Positions 8,067 to 16,004 of a DNA stretch of 64,000 bases are shown piece by piece (position 1 is the stretch's first letter; every line of letters starts with the position of its first letter). Made by a program: the position numbers and the translations under genes. The notes under the pieces were generated by a model. It had not been told where the DNA came from. It saw only the letters and a list, made by a program, of their open reading frames with translations, and did not search any database. Location of the stretch: assembly GCF_024509555.1 (NCBI RefSeq), contig NZ_JAMWEL010000011.1, positions 16,450 through 80,449 on the forward strand, in the 5' to 3' direction. This DNA comes from Streptococcus suis. GTDB lineage: Bacteria; Bacillota; Bacilli; Lactobacillales; Streptococcaceae.

Positions 8067-9419
8067 ATGGGTAAATATTTTGGTACGGACGGTGTCCGTG
8101 GTGAAGCAAACTTAGAATTGACGCCAGAATTGGCATTTAAACTAGGTCGTTTTGGTGGTTATGTTCTCAGTCAACATGAGACGGATGTACCACGTGTCTT
8201 TGTGGCACGTGACACCCGTATCTCAGGTCAGATGTTGGAAGCCGCCTTGGTTGCTGGCCTTTTATCAGCTGGAATTCACGTCTATAAACTAGGTGTCCTT
8301 GCAACTCCCGGTGTAGCTCACTTGGTGAAAACAGAAAAAGCTAGCGCTGGTGTAATGATTTCAGCCAGTCATAACCCTGCTCAAGATAATGGGATTAAGT
8401 TTTTTGCAGGTGACGGCTTCAAGTTGGATGATGCCTTGGAGGCAGAGATTGAAGCTCTCTTGGATGCTGAAGAAGATATACTTCCTCGTCCATCTGCACA
8501 GGGCTTGGGTGATGTGGTCGATTATCCCGAAGGTTTACGTAAATACGAATCCTTCCTTGTATCGACTGGTACCCAATTGGAAGGCATGAAAGTTGCCTTG
8601 GATACTGCCAATGGCGCTGCCTCAACCTCTGCTCGTCAAATTTTTGCGGATTTGGGAGCTGATTTGACCGTTATGGCTGAACATCCAGACGGATTGAATA
8701 TCAATGAAGGCGTTGGTTCAACCCACCCAGAAAAATTGCAGGAATTGGTGAAAGAAACAGGTAGTCAAATTGGACTTGCCTTTGACGGAGACAGTGACCG
8801 CCTGATTGCCGTTGATGAAAATGGTGACTTGGTTGACGGCGACCGTATCATGTACATCGTTGGTAAGTATTTGGCAGACAAGGGCTTACTTGCTAAAAAT
8901 ACCATTGTGACAACTGTTATGTCTAACCTTGGTTTCCATAAGGCCTTGGACCGTGAAGGTATTGAAAAAGCAGTGACCGCAGTTGGTGACCGTTATGTGG
9001 TTGAGGAGATGCGCAAAGGTGGCTATAATGTTGGAGGGGAGCAGTCAGGACATGTGATTCTGATGGATTATAACACCACAGGCGACGGCCAGTTGACCGC
9101 TGTGCAATTGACCAAAATCATGAAAGAAACTGGTAAGAAGTTGTCAGAATTGGCCGCAGAAGTGACCATTTACCCACAAAAATTGGTCAATATTCGTGTG
9201 GAAAATAGCATGAAGGACAAGGCAATGGAAGTGACTGCTATTGCAGCTATCATTGAAAAAATGGAAGCAGAAATGGCTGGCAACGGTCGTATCTTGGTTC
9301 GCCCAAGTGGTACTGAGCCACTCTTGCGTGTCATGGCAGAAGCACCAACGGATGCTGAAGTCGATTACTATGTGGACACCATTGCCGATGTGGTCCGTGC
9401 GGAAATCGGTTTAGATTAA
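8067..9419 (+). CDS. glmM: Phosphoglucosamine mutase GlmM
   Basis: This enzyme converts glucosamine-6-phosphate to glucosamine-1-phosphate for UDP-GlcNAc and hence peptidoglycan. The active-site serine is Ser101 in ISASHNP. The metal-binding loop DGDSDR is near residue 240, the sugar loop GGEQSGH near 324, and the phosphate loop RPSGTEP near 412. At 450 aa it is full length. It is the third gene of cdaA-cdaR-glmM, 15 bases after cdaR, and a hairpin terminator follows. Confidence 0.97.
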   Translation: MGKYFGTDGVRGEANLELTPELAFKLGRFGGYVLSQHETDVPRVFVARDTRISGQMLEAALVAGLLSAGIHVYKLGVLATPGVAHLVKTEKASAGVMISASHNPAQDNGIKFFAGDGFKLDDALEAEIEALLDAEEDILPRPSAQGLGDVVDYPEGLRKYESFLVSTGTQLEGMKVALDTANGAASTSARQIFADLGADLTVMAEHPDGLNINEGVGSTHPEKLQELVKETGSQIGLAFDGDSDRLIAVDENGDLVDGDRIMYIVGKYLADKGLLAKNTIVTTVMSNLGFHKALDREGIEKAVTAVGDRYVVEEMRKGGYNVGGEQSGHVILMDYNTTGDGQLTAVQLTKIMKETGKKLSELAAEVTIYPQKLVNIRVENSMKDKAMEVTAIAAIIEKMEAEMAGNGRILVRPSGTEPLLRVMAEAPTDAEVDYYVDTIADVVRAEIGLD

Positions 9420-9431
9420 GAAAAAGTAAAC

Positions 9432-9460
9432 AGAGACTGGAAGGATTTCCAGCCTCTTTT
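9432..9460 (+). terminator. Terminator after glmM
   Basis: AGAGaCTGGAA and TTTCCAGcCTCT form a hairpin with a TTTT tail. It lies 12 bases before the next ATG, so some readthrough into the next gene is possible. Confidence 0.7.
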
Positions 9461-9471
9461 GTGAGGAAATT

Positions 9472-11016
9472 ATGAGTATTTTAGAAGTAAAGAATTTAAG
9501 TCATGGGTTTGGTGATCGTGCCATTTTTGAGAATGTCTCCTTCCGTCTTTTAAAAGGGGAGCATATTGGCCTTGTTGGTGCCAATGGTGAAGGGAAATCG
9601 ACCTTCATGTCCATCGTGACAGGTCAATTGCAGCCAGATGAAGGTAAGGTTGAATGGTCACGTTATGTAACGGCAGGTTATTTAGATCAGCATGCTAAAT
9701 TAGAAAAAGGTCAATCAGTCCGTGATGTCTTGCGGACAGCATTCGATGAACTCTTCAAGACAGAAGCTCGTATCAATGACATTTACATGTCTATGGCAGA
9801 AGAGGGTGCCGATATGGATGCCCTTATGGAAGAGGTTGGTGAGCTGCAGGATCGTCTGGAAAGCCGTGATTTCTATACACTTGATGCCAAGATTGACGAA
9901 GTAGCGCGTGCGCTTGGTGTTATGGATTATGGCATGGACAAGGACGTGACGGAGTTATCAGGGGGACAACGGACTAAGGTTCTTTTGGCAAAATTGCTCT
10001 TGGAAAAGCCTGACATCTTGCTTCTGGATGAGCCGACCAACTACTTGGATGCAGAGCATATCGACTGGCTCAAACGCTACTTACAGAACTATGAAAATGC
10101 CTTTGTCTTGATTTCGCACGATATTCCATTCTTGAATGATGTGATAAACATTGTCTACCATGTGGAAAATCAGCTTTTGACTCGTTACACAGGCGACTAT
10201 TACCAATTCCAAGAAGTCCATGCTATGAAGCGGGCTCAGTTGGAGGCGGCCTACGAACGCCAGCAGAAGGAAATCGCAGACTTGCAGGACTTCGTTAACC
10301 GTAACAAGGCCCGCGTTGCGACTCGAAACATGGCCATGTCCCGTCAGAAGAAGTTGGATAAGATGGAGATTATTGAGCTTCAAGCAGAGAAACCAAAGCC
10401 GTCATTTGATTTCAAAATGGCTCGAACTCCAAGCCGCTTTATCTTCCAAACGACTGATTTGGAAATTGGTTATGACCGTGTATTGACACGTAAACCGCTC
10501 AATCTGACCTTTGAACGCAACCAGAAGATTGCCATTGTTGGTGCCAACGGTATCGGTAAATCTACTCTTCTTAAAAGTTTGCTGGGTATTATTCCACCGC
10601 TCGGTGGTTCTGTGGAGCGTGGGGAGTATCTGGAACTAGGCTATTTTGAGCAAGAAGTAGCTGGTGGCAATCGTCAGACTCCGCTTGAAGCCGTTTGGGA
10701 TGCTTTTCCTGCTCTTAATCAGGCGGAAGTTCGGGCAGCCTTGGCTCGTTGCGGTCTGACTTCCAAACATATCGAAAGCCAGATTCAAGTTCTTTCAGGT
10801 GGTGAGCAGGCAAAAGTTCGCTTCTGTTTGCTTATGAACCGTGAAAACAATGTCTTGGTTCTTGACGAGCCGACCAACCACTTGGATGTGGATGCCAAGG
10901 ATGAACTCAAACGTGCCCTTCAAGCTTATAAGGGCTCAATTCTCATGGTTTGCCACGAGCCTGATTTCTATGAAGGCTGGGTGGACGATGTATGGGACTT
11001 TAATGAATTGACATAA
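9472..11016 (+). CDS. ABC-F family ATPase, YkpA/YbiT type
   Basis: This second ABC-F protein has two ATP-binding cassettes and no membrane domain. The first Walker A (GANGEGKST) is at 36-44 and the first signature LSGGQRTK near 162. The ABC-F linker with FVNRNKARVATRNMAMSRQKKLDKME follows. The second Walker A (GANGIGKST) is near 360, followed by LSGGEQAK. At 514 aa it lacks the C-terminal coiled coil of the YdiF type at 554-2452, and fits the shorter YkpA/YbiT group. The ribosome site TGAGGAAATT precedes the ATG. The presumed role is ribosome-associated; the substrate state is unknown. Confidence 0.92.
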   Translation: MSILEVKNLSHGFGDRAIFENVSFRLLKGEHIGLVGANGEGKSTFMSIVTGQLQPDEGKVEWSRYVTAGYLDQHAKLEKGQSVRDVLRTAFDELFKTEARINDIYMSMAEEGADMDALMEEVGELQDRLESRDFYTLDAKIDEVARALGVMDYGMDKDVTELSGGQRTKVLLAKLLLEKPDILLLDEPTNYLDAEHIDWLKRYLQNYENAFVLISHDIPFLNDVINIVYHVENQLLTRYTGDYYQFQEVHAMKRAQLEAAYERQQKEIADLQDFVNRNKARVATRNMAMSRQKKLDKMEIIELQAEKPKPSFDFKMARTPSRFIFQTTDLEIGYDRVLTRKPLNLTFERNQKIAIVGANGIGKSTLLKSLLGIIPPLGGSVERGEYLELGYFEQEVAGGNRQTPLEAVWDAFPALNQAEVRAALARCGLTSKHIESQIQVLSGGEQAKVRFCLLMNRENNVLVLDEPTNHLDVDAKDELKRALQAYKGSILMVCHEPDFYEGWVDDVWDFNELT

Positions 11017-11021
11017 GAAGC

Positions 11022-11045
11022 AAGCTATCGAAAGGTAGCTTTTTC
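11022..11045 (+). terminator. Terminator after the second ABC-F gene
   Basis: AAGCTATC-GAAA-GGTAGCTTTTT is a compact hairpin with a GAAA loop and a T-run. Confidence 0.75.
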
Positions 11046-11092
11046 TTTGTGCTTATACTATAATAGAATTAGCATGGTAAAGGAGGTAAAAA

Positions 11093-11125
11093 ATGAAAAG
11101 AACAGAACGAGGTCATATTGGCTAG
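11093..11125 (+). CDS. Possible 10-codon leader peptide (MKRTERGHIG)
   Basis: A TATAAT box at 11059-11064 is followed by a near-perfect Shine-Dalgarno sequence (AAAGGAGGT). ATG 11093 then opens a 10-codon frame ending in TAG. A small hairpin (CCTC-aagc-GAGG) follows, and the methyltransferase start is 21 bases after the stop. It may be a regulatory leader peptide or the stub of a lost gene. Confidence 0.4.
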   Translation: MKRTERGHIG

Positions 11126-11146
11126 GCCTCAAGCGAGGAAAGAAAA

Positions 11147-11923
11147 ATGACAGATTATGTAAACTACAATCAAGAACGTTGGAATCGGGTTTCAGCTAGA
11201 CAGGGAAATGCCTATACAGTTCCGCTCAGTCATGAGGAATTTCTTGTTGCCAAAGACAAGCCCTTATCCGTTTCTTTGACGGTTGGAAAGACCGTTCCAC
11301 TTGACTGGTTTGAAAAAGCCCAAGGTAAGAAATTGCTGGGTTTGGCCTGTGGTGGTGGTCAACAGGGACCAATTTTTGCGGCTCATGGCTATGAGACAAC
11401 TATTTTGGACTTCTCCAAGGAACAGTTGGACAAGGATATGCTGGTTGCTGAGCGAGAAAATCTGAATTTGCAGACGGTGCAGGCAGATATGACACAGCCT
11501 TTTCCTTTTGAAGACGAGACTTTTGACATCATTTTTTGCCCGGTTTCAAATGTTTATATCGAGGATTTGACCAATATGTGGCAGGAGTCTTATCGGGTTT
11601 TGAAAAAGGGAGGGTTGCTCATGGTTGGCTACATGAACCCTTGGATTTATGTCTTTGATGCTGATGATGTTTGGGAGCATCCAGACAAAACCTTGGTTCC
11701 AAAGTACAGCCTACCTTTTAACGCACGACAATTAGAAGAAGCAGGACAAATCACGATTGATCCAGAATATGGCTATGAATTTAGCCATACCTTAGAAGAA
11801 CAGATTGCAGGGCAATTACGAGCTGGTTTTGCCATGATTGATTTTTACGAATCCAGAGACAGTCGCAATCGCCTGTCCAAATTTGGTCCAGATTATCTGG
11901 CTAATTTGTCTGTAAAATTGTAG
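11147..11923 (+). CDS. Class I SAM-dependent methyltransferase
   Basis: This Methyltransf_11-type protein of 258 aa carries the SAM loop LLGLACGGGQQG at about residues 63-74 and the acidic ribose-binding ILDFS near residue 86. FDIIFCPVSNVYIED and the VLKKGGLLMVGYMNP strand follow in the expected order. The LACGGGQQ variant of the usual DxGxGxG loop is typical of a group of Firmicutes small-molecule methyltransferases. The substrate cannot be told. It is preceded by a strong ribosome site (GAGGAAAGAAAA) and a possible leader peptide, and ends in TAG within a 30-bp repeat that also forms its terminator. Confidence 0.85.
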   Translation: MTDYVNYNQERWNRVSARQGNAYTVPLSHEEFLVAKDKPLSVSLTVGKTVPLDWFEKAQGKKLLGLACGGGQQGPIFAAHGYETTILDFSKEQLDKDMLVAERENLNLQTVQADMTQPFPFEDETFDIIFCPVSNVYIEDLTNMWQESYRVLKKGGLLMVGYMNPWIYVFDADDVWEHPDKTLVPKYSLPFNARQLEEAGQITIDPEYGYEFSHTLEEQIAGQLRAGFAMIDFYESRDSRNRLSKFGPDYLANLSVKL

Positions 11924-11951
11924 AAAACAGCTGCCGAAAGGTGGCTTTTTT
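11921..11951 (+). repeat. Direct repeat copy 1, also a terminator
   Basis: TAGAAAACAGCTGCCGAAAG followed by GTGGCTTTTT is identical to 13802-13831. It starts with the TAG stop of the methyltransferase gene and forms the hairpin AGCTGCC-GAAA-GGTGGCT plus a T-run. Confidence 0.9.
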
Positions 11952-12022
11952 TGAAAAAAGCTGTTAAAACATTAAATAAATGATATAATAATTTTGAAAA
12001 ATAGAAGAAAGGTAGAGATATA

Positions 12023-13204
12023 ATGGGTATTCTAAAAGATGTCAAAGATGTACTGGGAAGAGGGCTGAATAGTGCGATTGATGGAACTATTCACGATCAG
12101 TGGAAAGAGATTATTACAGCTGGACCTTTCGATGAACATACGGTTGTAACCCCAGGTGTGTATCAGGCTATGAATAATTGGCGAGGAGAAAATTATAAAG
12201 GCAACATAGGTGTCATTACATCTGGCTCTAAAATTTCTATCCCTGAAAATACAGCAGCCTTTATTTTTGATCATGCAGGTATTGAAGAAATCATAACAAC
12301 CCCAGGAGAGTTTATCTATCAAAATGGAGAATCCTCTATTTTTAGTGGAAGCAAGGATAAAAATGCTGACATCTGGAAGCAAGTGGGCGAAAAGGCAAGC
12401 GATTTAATTGGACAGGTTGGTGATCGATTGGCCTTTGGTGGCCAAGCCTCTGCGGATAAGCGTATTGCTTTTGTGAATCTTCGTGAAATTCGTAATATTA
12501 AATTTGGAACTAGAGGTGGTATTGTTTACAATGATGCTTATTATGGTACAGATTTAGAGATTTTTGCACGGGGAAATATTTCCTTACAGGTGATTCAGCC
12601 TGAAACCTTTATACGTAATTTTCTTCCTCCGAACGTTTCGTATTATTCTTTTTCAGATAAAAAGGTTAAAGAACAAATTTTATCTGAATTCCTTCACTCT
12701 TTTGTGGTTGCGGTAACTTCTCTATCTGACCAATTTCGCATTTCCCAGCTACCCACAAAATCAATGGCAATTGCTGAAGCAATTGAAAAAGATGATTACA
12801 ATGCTGGTACTTGGCTAGAACGATTTGGGCTAAAGATTGTTAAAGTAGCCATTGAAAATATAGAATTTTCACCAGATTCGAAGAAATTGGTACATGATTT
12901 TTCTGCCAACAAGATGCATCTTAGAGCCTATGATGATGCCAATCAGCGTAGTGCAGATATTGCAGCTCAACAGAAAATTGCTGACGGCGTGAATCAGCAT
13001 GGTCTAGGAGATGCGGGAGGTTTACTAGTGGGAATGAATCTAGCACAGCAACTAGGTCAATCTTCCTCCAGTGCTAGTCATCAATCCCAGCTCAATCTTG
13101 ATGAGCAAATAGAGGCGGTTACAAAATTAAAACAATTGTTTGATATGGGAATTTTATCAGAAGACGAATTTGCAAAAAAGAAAAAAGAAATTTTAGGTTT
13201 ATAA
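12023..13204 (+). CDS. SPFH/Band-7 domain protein with C-terminal SHOCT (YdjI-like)
   Basis: This 393-aa protein resembles B. subtilis YdjI. An N-terminal virion-core/SPFH domain (about residues 30-290) starts with the WKEIITAGPF region. A small-residue and Gln/Ser-rich linker follows (330-358). A C-terminal SHOCT motif (IEAVTKLKQLFDMGILSEDEFAKKKKEIL) closes the protein. SPFH proteins organise membrane domains; the YdjI family acts with PspA-type envelope stress systems in Bacillus, but no pspA is next to it here. The promoter TATAAT is near 11982 and the ribosome site is GAAAGGTAGAG. It is followed 12 bases later by a membrane/zinc-ribbon gene, and the pair is enclosed by identical 30-bp direct repeats. 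Confidence 0.85.
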   Translation: MGILKDVKDVLGRGLNSAIDGTIHDQWKEIITAGPFDEHTVVTPGVYQAMNNWRGENYKGNIGVITSGSKISIPENTAAFIFDHAGIEEIITTPGEFIYQNGESSIFSGSKDKNADIWKQVGEKASDLIGQVGDRLAFGGQASADKRIAFVNLREIRNIKFGTRGGIVYNDAYYGTDLEIFARGNISLQVIQPETFIRNFLPPNVSYYSFSDKKVKEQILSEFLHSFVVAVTSLSDQFRISQLPTKSMAIAEAIEKDDYNAGTWLERFGLKIVKVAIENIEFSPDSKKLVHDFSANKMHLRAYDDANQRSADIAAQQKIADGVNQHGLGDAGGLLVGMNLAQQLGQSSSSASHQSQLNLDEQIEAVTKLKQLFDMGILSEDEFAKKKKEILGL

Positions 13205-13216
13205 AGGAGAAAGTCG

Positions 13217-13804
13217 ATGTTTTATCTTGCTAAATTAAAAAGTACACGTAGAAATTACTTGATCGGTACAATTCTAACAGGTTTGACTGTTATTGGAAGT
13301 TTGATGAACATTTTTTCACCGCCGGAAACATCAACTTCTGGTCCGATTACTTACCTTATTACAGCAATAATTTTCATCGGATTGACACTCTTTTTATTCA
13401 AAAAGTACAAGACTGCTCAGCTATTGTTAACCAAGGCAGAGTCTTATCAAATTATTTTTATGGAAGCAGAGGAGATTGATTTTATAGAATTGGAGCGTTT
13501 AACTGGGGAGTCACATACCCGGGTACTTACGATATTAGAAGAGTTACTGAAACGGCAAGCTCTTACAGGGATTGGAATTGATTACCAAGACCGAAAGGTC
13601 ATCAATAATGTAAAGAAAGAGTCTAGGAACAAAGCGCGTCAGAATAAAGCGGCCACTTCAAAAAGGAACTATAAGAAAGTCAGTAAAGAAGAAAAGGTAG
13701 AGGCTACAAGCCAAACAACCTCCAAATGCTCTCAATGTGGTGCAACCAATACAATTGTACTGGGGCAAGAAAATTACTGTGAATACTGCTCTTCGATAAT
13801 ATAG
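13217..13804 (+). CDS. Membrane protein with C-terminal zinc ribbon
   Basis: This 195-aa protein has two N-terminal membrane segments (about residues 14-33 and 45-63). A helical, winged-helix-like region follows (about 80-135, with ELERLTGESHTRVLTILEELLKRQAL). A basic stretch rich in Lys/Arg and then a zinc ribbon (CSQCGATN...YCEYC, last 25 residues) complete it. With the SPFH gene just upstream, the layout recalls the Bacillus ydjG-ydjH-ydjI membrane module, but here ribbon and membrane parts are in one chain. I infer that the two proteins form a complex at the membrane; the direct function is unknown. It ends in TAG at the second copy of the 30-bp repeat. Confidence 0.75.
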   Translation: MFYLAKLKSTRRNYLIGTILTGLTVIGSLMNIFSPPETSTSGPITYLITAIIFIGLTLFLFKKYKTAQLLLTKAESYQIIFMEAEEIDFIELERLTGESHTRVLTILEELLKRQALTGIGIDYQDRKVINNVKKESRNKARQNKAATSKRNYKKVSKEEKVEATSQTTSKCSQCGATNTIVLGQENYCEYCSSII

Positions 13805-13832
13805 AAAACAGCTGCCGAAAGGTGGCTTTTTC
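13802..13832 (+). repeat. Direct repeat copy 2, also a terminator
   Basis: This copy is identical over 30 bp to 11921-11950, including the TAG stop codon and the hairpin AGCTGCC-GAAA-GGTGGCT with T-run. Confidence 0.9.
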
Positions 13833-13882
13833 TTATCAGGTCTCTAAGTTTTGTCTGAAAATTATAATGTTTATAAAAAAGC

Positions 13883-13910
13883 TTGACAAGTTTTTAAAAA
13901 GGAGTATAAT
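13883..13910 (+). promoter_or_regulatory. Promoter of the cupin-fetA-fetB operon
   Basis: Perfect TTGACA at 13883-13888 and TATAAT at 13905-13910, with 16-bp spacing. Two PerR-like palindromes lie immediately downstream, the first overlapping the end of the -10 box. Confidence 0.85.
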
Positions 13911-13946
13911 TAGAATTGTTCTAAAGAAAGTTTAGAATGATTATAA
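13910..13946. promoter_or_regulatory. Two tandem PerR/Fur-type boxes
   Basis: TTAGAATTGTTCTAA (13910-13924) has perfect TTAGAA/TTCTAA arms. TTAGAATGATTATAA (13932-13946) differs from the PerR consensus TTATAATNATTATAA at one position. Their centres are 22 bp apart, about two helical turns, and they cover the transcription start. Confidence 0.7.
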
Positions 13947-13963
13947 TTTAGAGGTAAACAATT

Positions 13964-14392
13964 ATGACTACAAAAGATTATGGAAAAGCTCCATTTGTAA
14001 CCAATATTGAAACAGCAACGCTTGAAAATACCAACTACCGCACGGCCCTTTGGACTGGGGAACTCTTGCAAGTTACCCTCATGTCTATCCCGGTCGGTGG
14101 TGACATCGGTGCAGAAGTCCATAATGAAAACGATCAATTCCTCCGCATTGAGCAAGGTCACGGCCGTGTTATCATGGGTGAATCAGCTGATAAGATTACG
14201 CTTGATACGGAAGTTGGACCAGAAGATGCTATTTTAATTCCAAACGGAACCTACCATAATGTCATCAACATCGGTCAAGAAGACCTAAAAATCTACTCTA
14301 TTTATGGACCAGCCCACCACGCTCATGGGACAGTTCATGAAACCCAAGCCATCGCTATCGCTGCTGAAGAAGCAGAAGAGCATGGACATTAA
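13964..14392 (+). CDS. Cupin-domain protein
   Basis: This 142-aa single cupin barrel has its first motif in GGDIGAEVHNENDQFLRIEQG (about residues 45-65) and its second in DAILIPNGTYHNVIN (about 88-102). The metal ligands expected of a cupin are His55, Glu62 and His98. The C-terminus is rich in His, Ala and Glu. The first gene of an operon with fetA and fetB, it stands behind two PerR-like boxes, so a role in iron or peroxide handling is likely. The small-molecule ligand or reaction is unknown. The ribosome site is TAGAGGT. Confidence 0.85.
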   Translation: MTTKDYGKAPFVTNIETATLENTNYRTALWTGELLQVTLMSIPVGGDIGAEVHNENDQFLRIEQGHGRVIMGESADKITLDTEVGPEDAILIPNGTYHNVINIGQEDLKIYSIYGPAHHAHGTVHETQAIAIAAEEAEEHGH

Positions 14393-14393
14393 G

Positions 14394-15032
14394 ATGAACA
14401 TTTTTCAACTTCAATCGGTCGGCTTATCGGACAAAGATAAGTCGATTTTAACTGACATTAGCTTTACCGTTGCAGCAGGCGAGCGATTGACCTTGGTTGG
14501 ACCTTCAGGTAGCGGCAAAAGCTCTATCTTAAAACTCTTGGCAGGCCTGACTTCTGCGACCAGTGGGACTATTTTCTTTCAGGGGCGGGACATAGCAGAG
14601 CTGGATATGCCGAATTACAGGAGAGAGGTTTCCTATTGTTTTCAACAGCCAGTTCTCTTTGGCCAGACCGTCCAAGATAATCTCCAGTTTCCATTTACCA
14701 TTCGTCAGCTGGCATTTGACCAGACCAAAGCCCTCAAGGCCCTAGAATCTGTTCATCTAGCACCAGAATTTTTAAGCAAGAAAATCATAGAACTATCTGG
14801 TGGAGAAAAGCAGCGAGTTGCCCTCATCCGCAATCTACTCTTCGAGCCCAAAGTCTTACTCTTGGACGAAATCTCTGCAGGCTTGGACGCCGAAACCAAG
14901 GCCATTGTCAATAAGCTCTTGGCAGACTACCAAGCCGCAGGAAATACCCTGATTGAAGTCACTCATGACCAGTCAGAGATTGATGCAGCCCAAAAAATTC
15001 TGAGAATAGAAGGAGGTCGGGTCCAAGTATGA
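14394..15032 (+). CDS. fetA: Iron-efflux ABC transporter ATP-binding protein FetA-like
   Basis: A single ABC ATPase of about 212 aa: Walker A GPSGSGKSS near residue 36, Q-loop CFQQPVLFG near 83, signature LSGGEKQR near 133, Walker B VLLLDEISAGLD. It lies between a cupin and a FetB (UPF0014) permease, and overlaps the permease start by four bases. FetAB in E. coli exports iron and supports peroxide resistance; the same function is inferred here from the pairing and PerR-like boxes. I chose ATG 14394, one base after the cupin stop. An in-frame ATG at 14382 would add four residues and is equally possible. Confidence 0.82.
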   Translation: MNIFQLQSVGLSDKDKSILTDISFTVAAGERLTLVGPSGSGKSSILKLLAGLTSATSGTIFFQGRDIAELDMPNYRREVSYCFQQPVLFGQTVQDNLQFPFTIRQLAFDQTKALKALESVHLAPEFLSKKIIELSGGEKQRVALIRNLLFEPKVLLLDEISAGLDAETKAIVNKLLADYQAAGNTLIEVTHDQSEIDAAQKILRIEGGRVQV

Positions 15033-15790
15033 ACGTTTCAGTAGATAACCTGTCCCTAGCCCTTGTGTTCGGGCTGGTCTTGGTGGCAATTAGCATCAGC
15101 CAAAAGGAAAAACTGGGCTTGACCAAGGATATTTTCATGGCCGTTGTCAGAACTGTCCTTCAGCTGATTTTTGTCGGCTACATTCTCAAGTTTATCTTCC
15201 AAGCCTCCAATGTCTTTCTCAGCTTGGCAATGGTTTTGATTATTCTCTACAATGCCAGTGTCCAAGCCAACAAACGCAATCCCAATAGCAAGAAATCCCT
15301 GCTTCATCCCTTTCTAGCCCTGCTTGCTTCGACTGGTTTGACTCTGACAATCCTGATTTTATCAGGGGCAATTCAGTTTATTCCTTCGCAGGTCATTCCC
15401 ATTTCAGGGATGTTGGCTAGTAATGCTATGACGGCCATCGGCCTGTCCTATCGGGCTATGTACAAGTCTTTCACAGACAACCGCCAACAAGTCTTGGAAA
15501 AATTAAGTCTGGGAGCAACTGTCAAATTGGCTTCACAGGATATTTTGCGAGAGGCTATCAAAACAGGTATGCAGCCCACCATTGACTCAGCCAAGACAGT
15601 CGGTCTGGTCAGCCTACCTGGAATGATGTCTGGTCTGATTTTTGCAGGAGTAGATCCGGTCCATGCCATTCGTTATCAGATTATGGTCATGTTCATGTTG
15701 CTGTCTGCGACCAGTCTGGCTTCTGTGATTGCCTCCTACGCTGCCTACAAAACTTATTTTACCGACAAGGCCCAGTTGGAGTTTGAATAA
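15029..15790 (+). CDS. fetB: Iron-efflux ABC transporter permease FetB-like (UPF0014)
   Basis: This 253-aa integral membrane protein has about seven hydrophobic segments and the hallmarks of the FetB/UPF0014 family: RTVLQLIFVGYIL near residue 36, NAMTAIGLSYRAMY near 130, and SLPGMMSGLIFAGVDPVHAIRYQIMVMFML near 190-220. With FetA it should form an iron exporter in the cytoplasmic membrane. The start overlaps the end of the ATPase gene (ATGA-type), implying coupled translation. A terminator follows 12 bases after the stop. Iron as substrate is inferred from the family. Confidence 0.88.
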   Translation: MNVSVDNLSLALVFGLVLVAISISQKEKLGLTKDIFMAVVRTVLQLIFVGYILKFIFQASNVFLSLAMVLIILYNASVQANKRNPNSKKSLLHPFLALLASTGLTLTILILSGAIQFIPSQVIPISGMLASNAMTAIGLSYRAMYKSFTDNRQQVLEKLSLGATVKLASQDILREAIKTGMQPTIDSAKTVGLVSLPGMMSGLIFAGVDPVHAIRYQIMVMFMLLSATSLASVIASYAAYKTYFTDKAQLEFE

Positions 15791-15801
15791 GAATACCTTG
15801 T

Positions 15802-15834
15802 AAACTGCATGTGGAGTGACCACATGTAGTTTTT
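15802..15834 (+). terminator. Terminator after fetB
   Basis: AAACTGCATGTGG and CCACATGtAGTTTTT form a 12-bp hairpin with a T-run. Confidence 0.88.
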
Positions 15835-15947
15835 ATATCTTAGAACGGTACTCACAAGTGAAGTGCTTTAATATATGAAGTAGTTTTTTGAGGGAATAAT
15901 GACTGTATGTTGAAAAAACTCTCAGCCCATACTCGTTTTTTATTCTA

Positions 15948-15976
15948 TTGACCAACGTTCGTTTTTCTGCTAATAT
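15948..15976 (+). promoter_or_regulatory. Promoter of sstT
   Basis: TTGACC (15948-15953), 17 bp, then TAATAT (15971-15976). The predicted start near 15983 lies inside the longest possible sstT frame, which argues for the downstream TTG start codon. Confidence 0.7.
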
Positions 15977-16004
15977 GGAAAAATGTTTGTTTGGAGGGAA
16001 TTGT

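Noticed and set aside
15948..16004. Longer N-terminus for sstT starting at TTG 15948
   Set aside because: That TTG is the -35 box (TTGACC) of a promoter whose start lies downstream. The TTG at 16005 has a good ribosome site six bases away.
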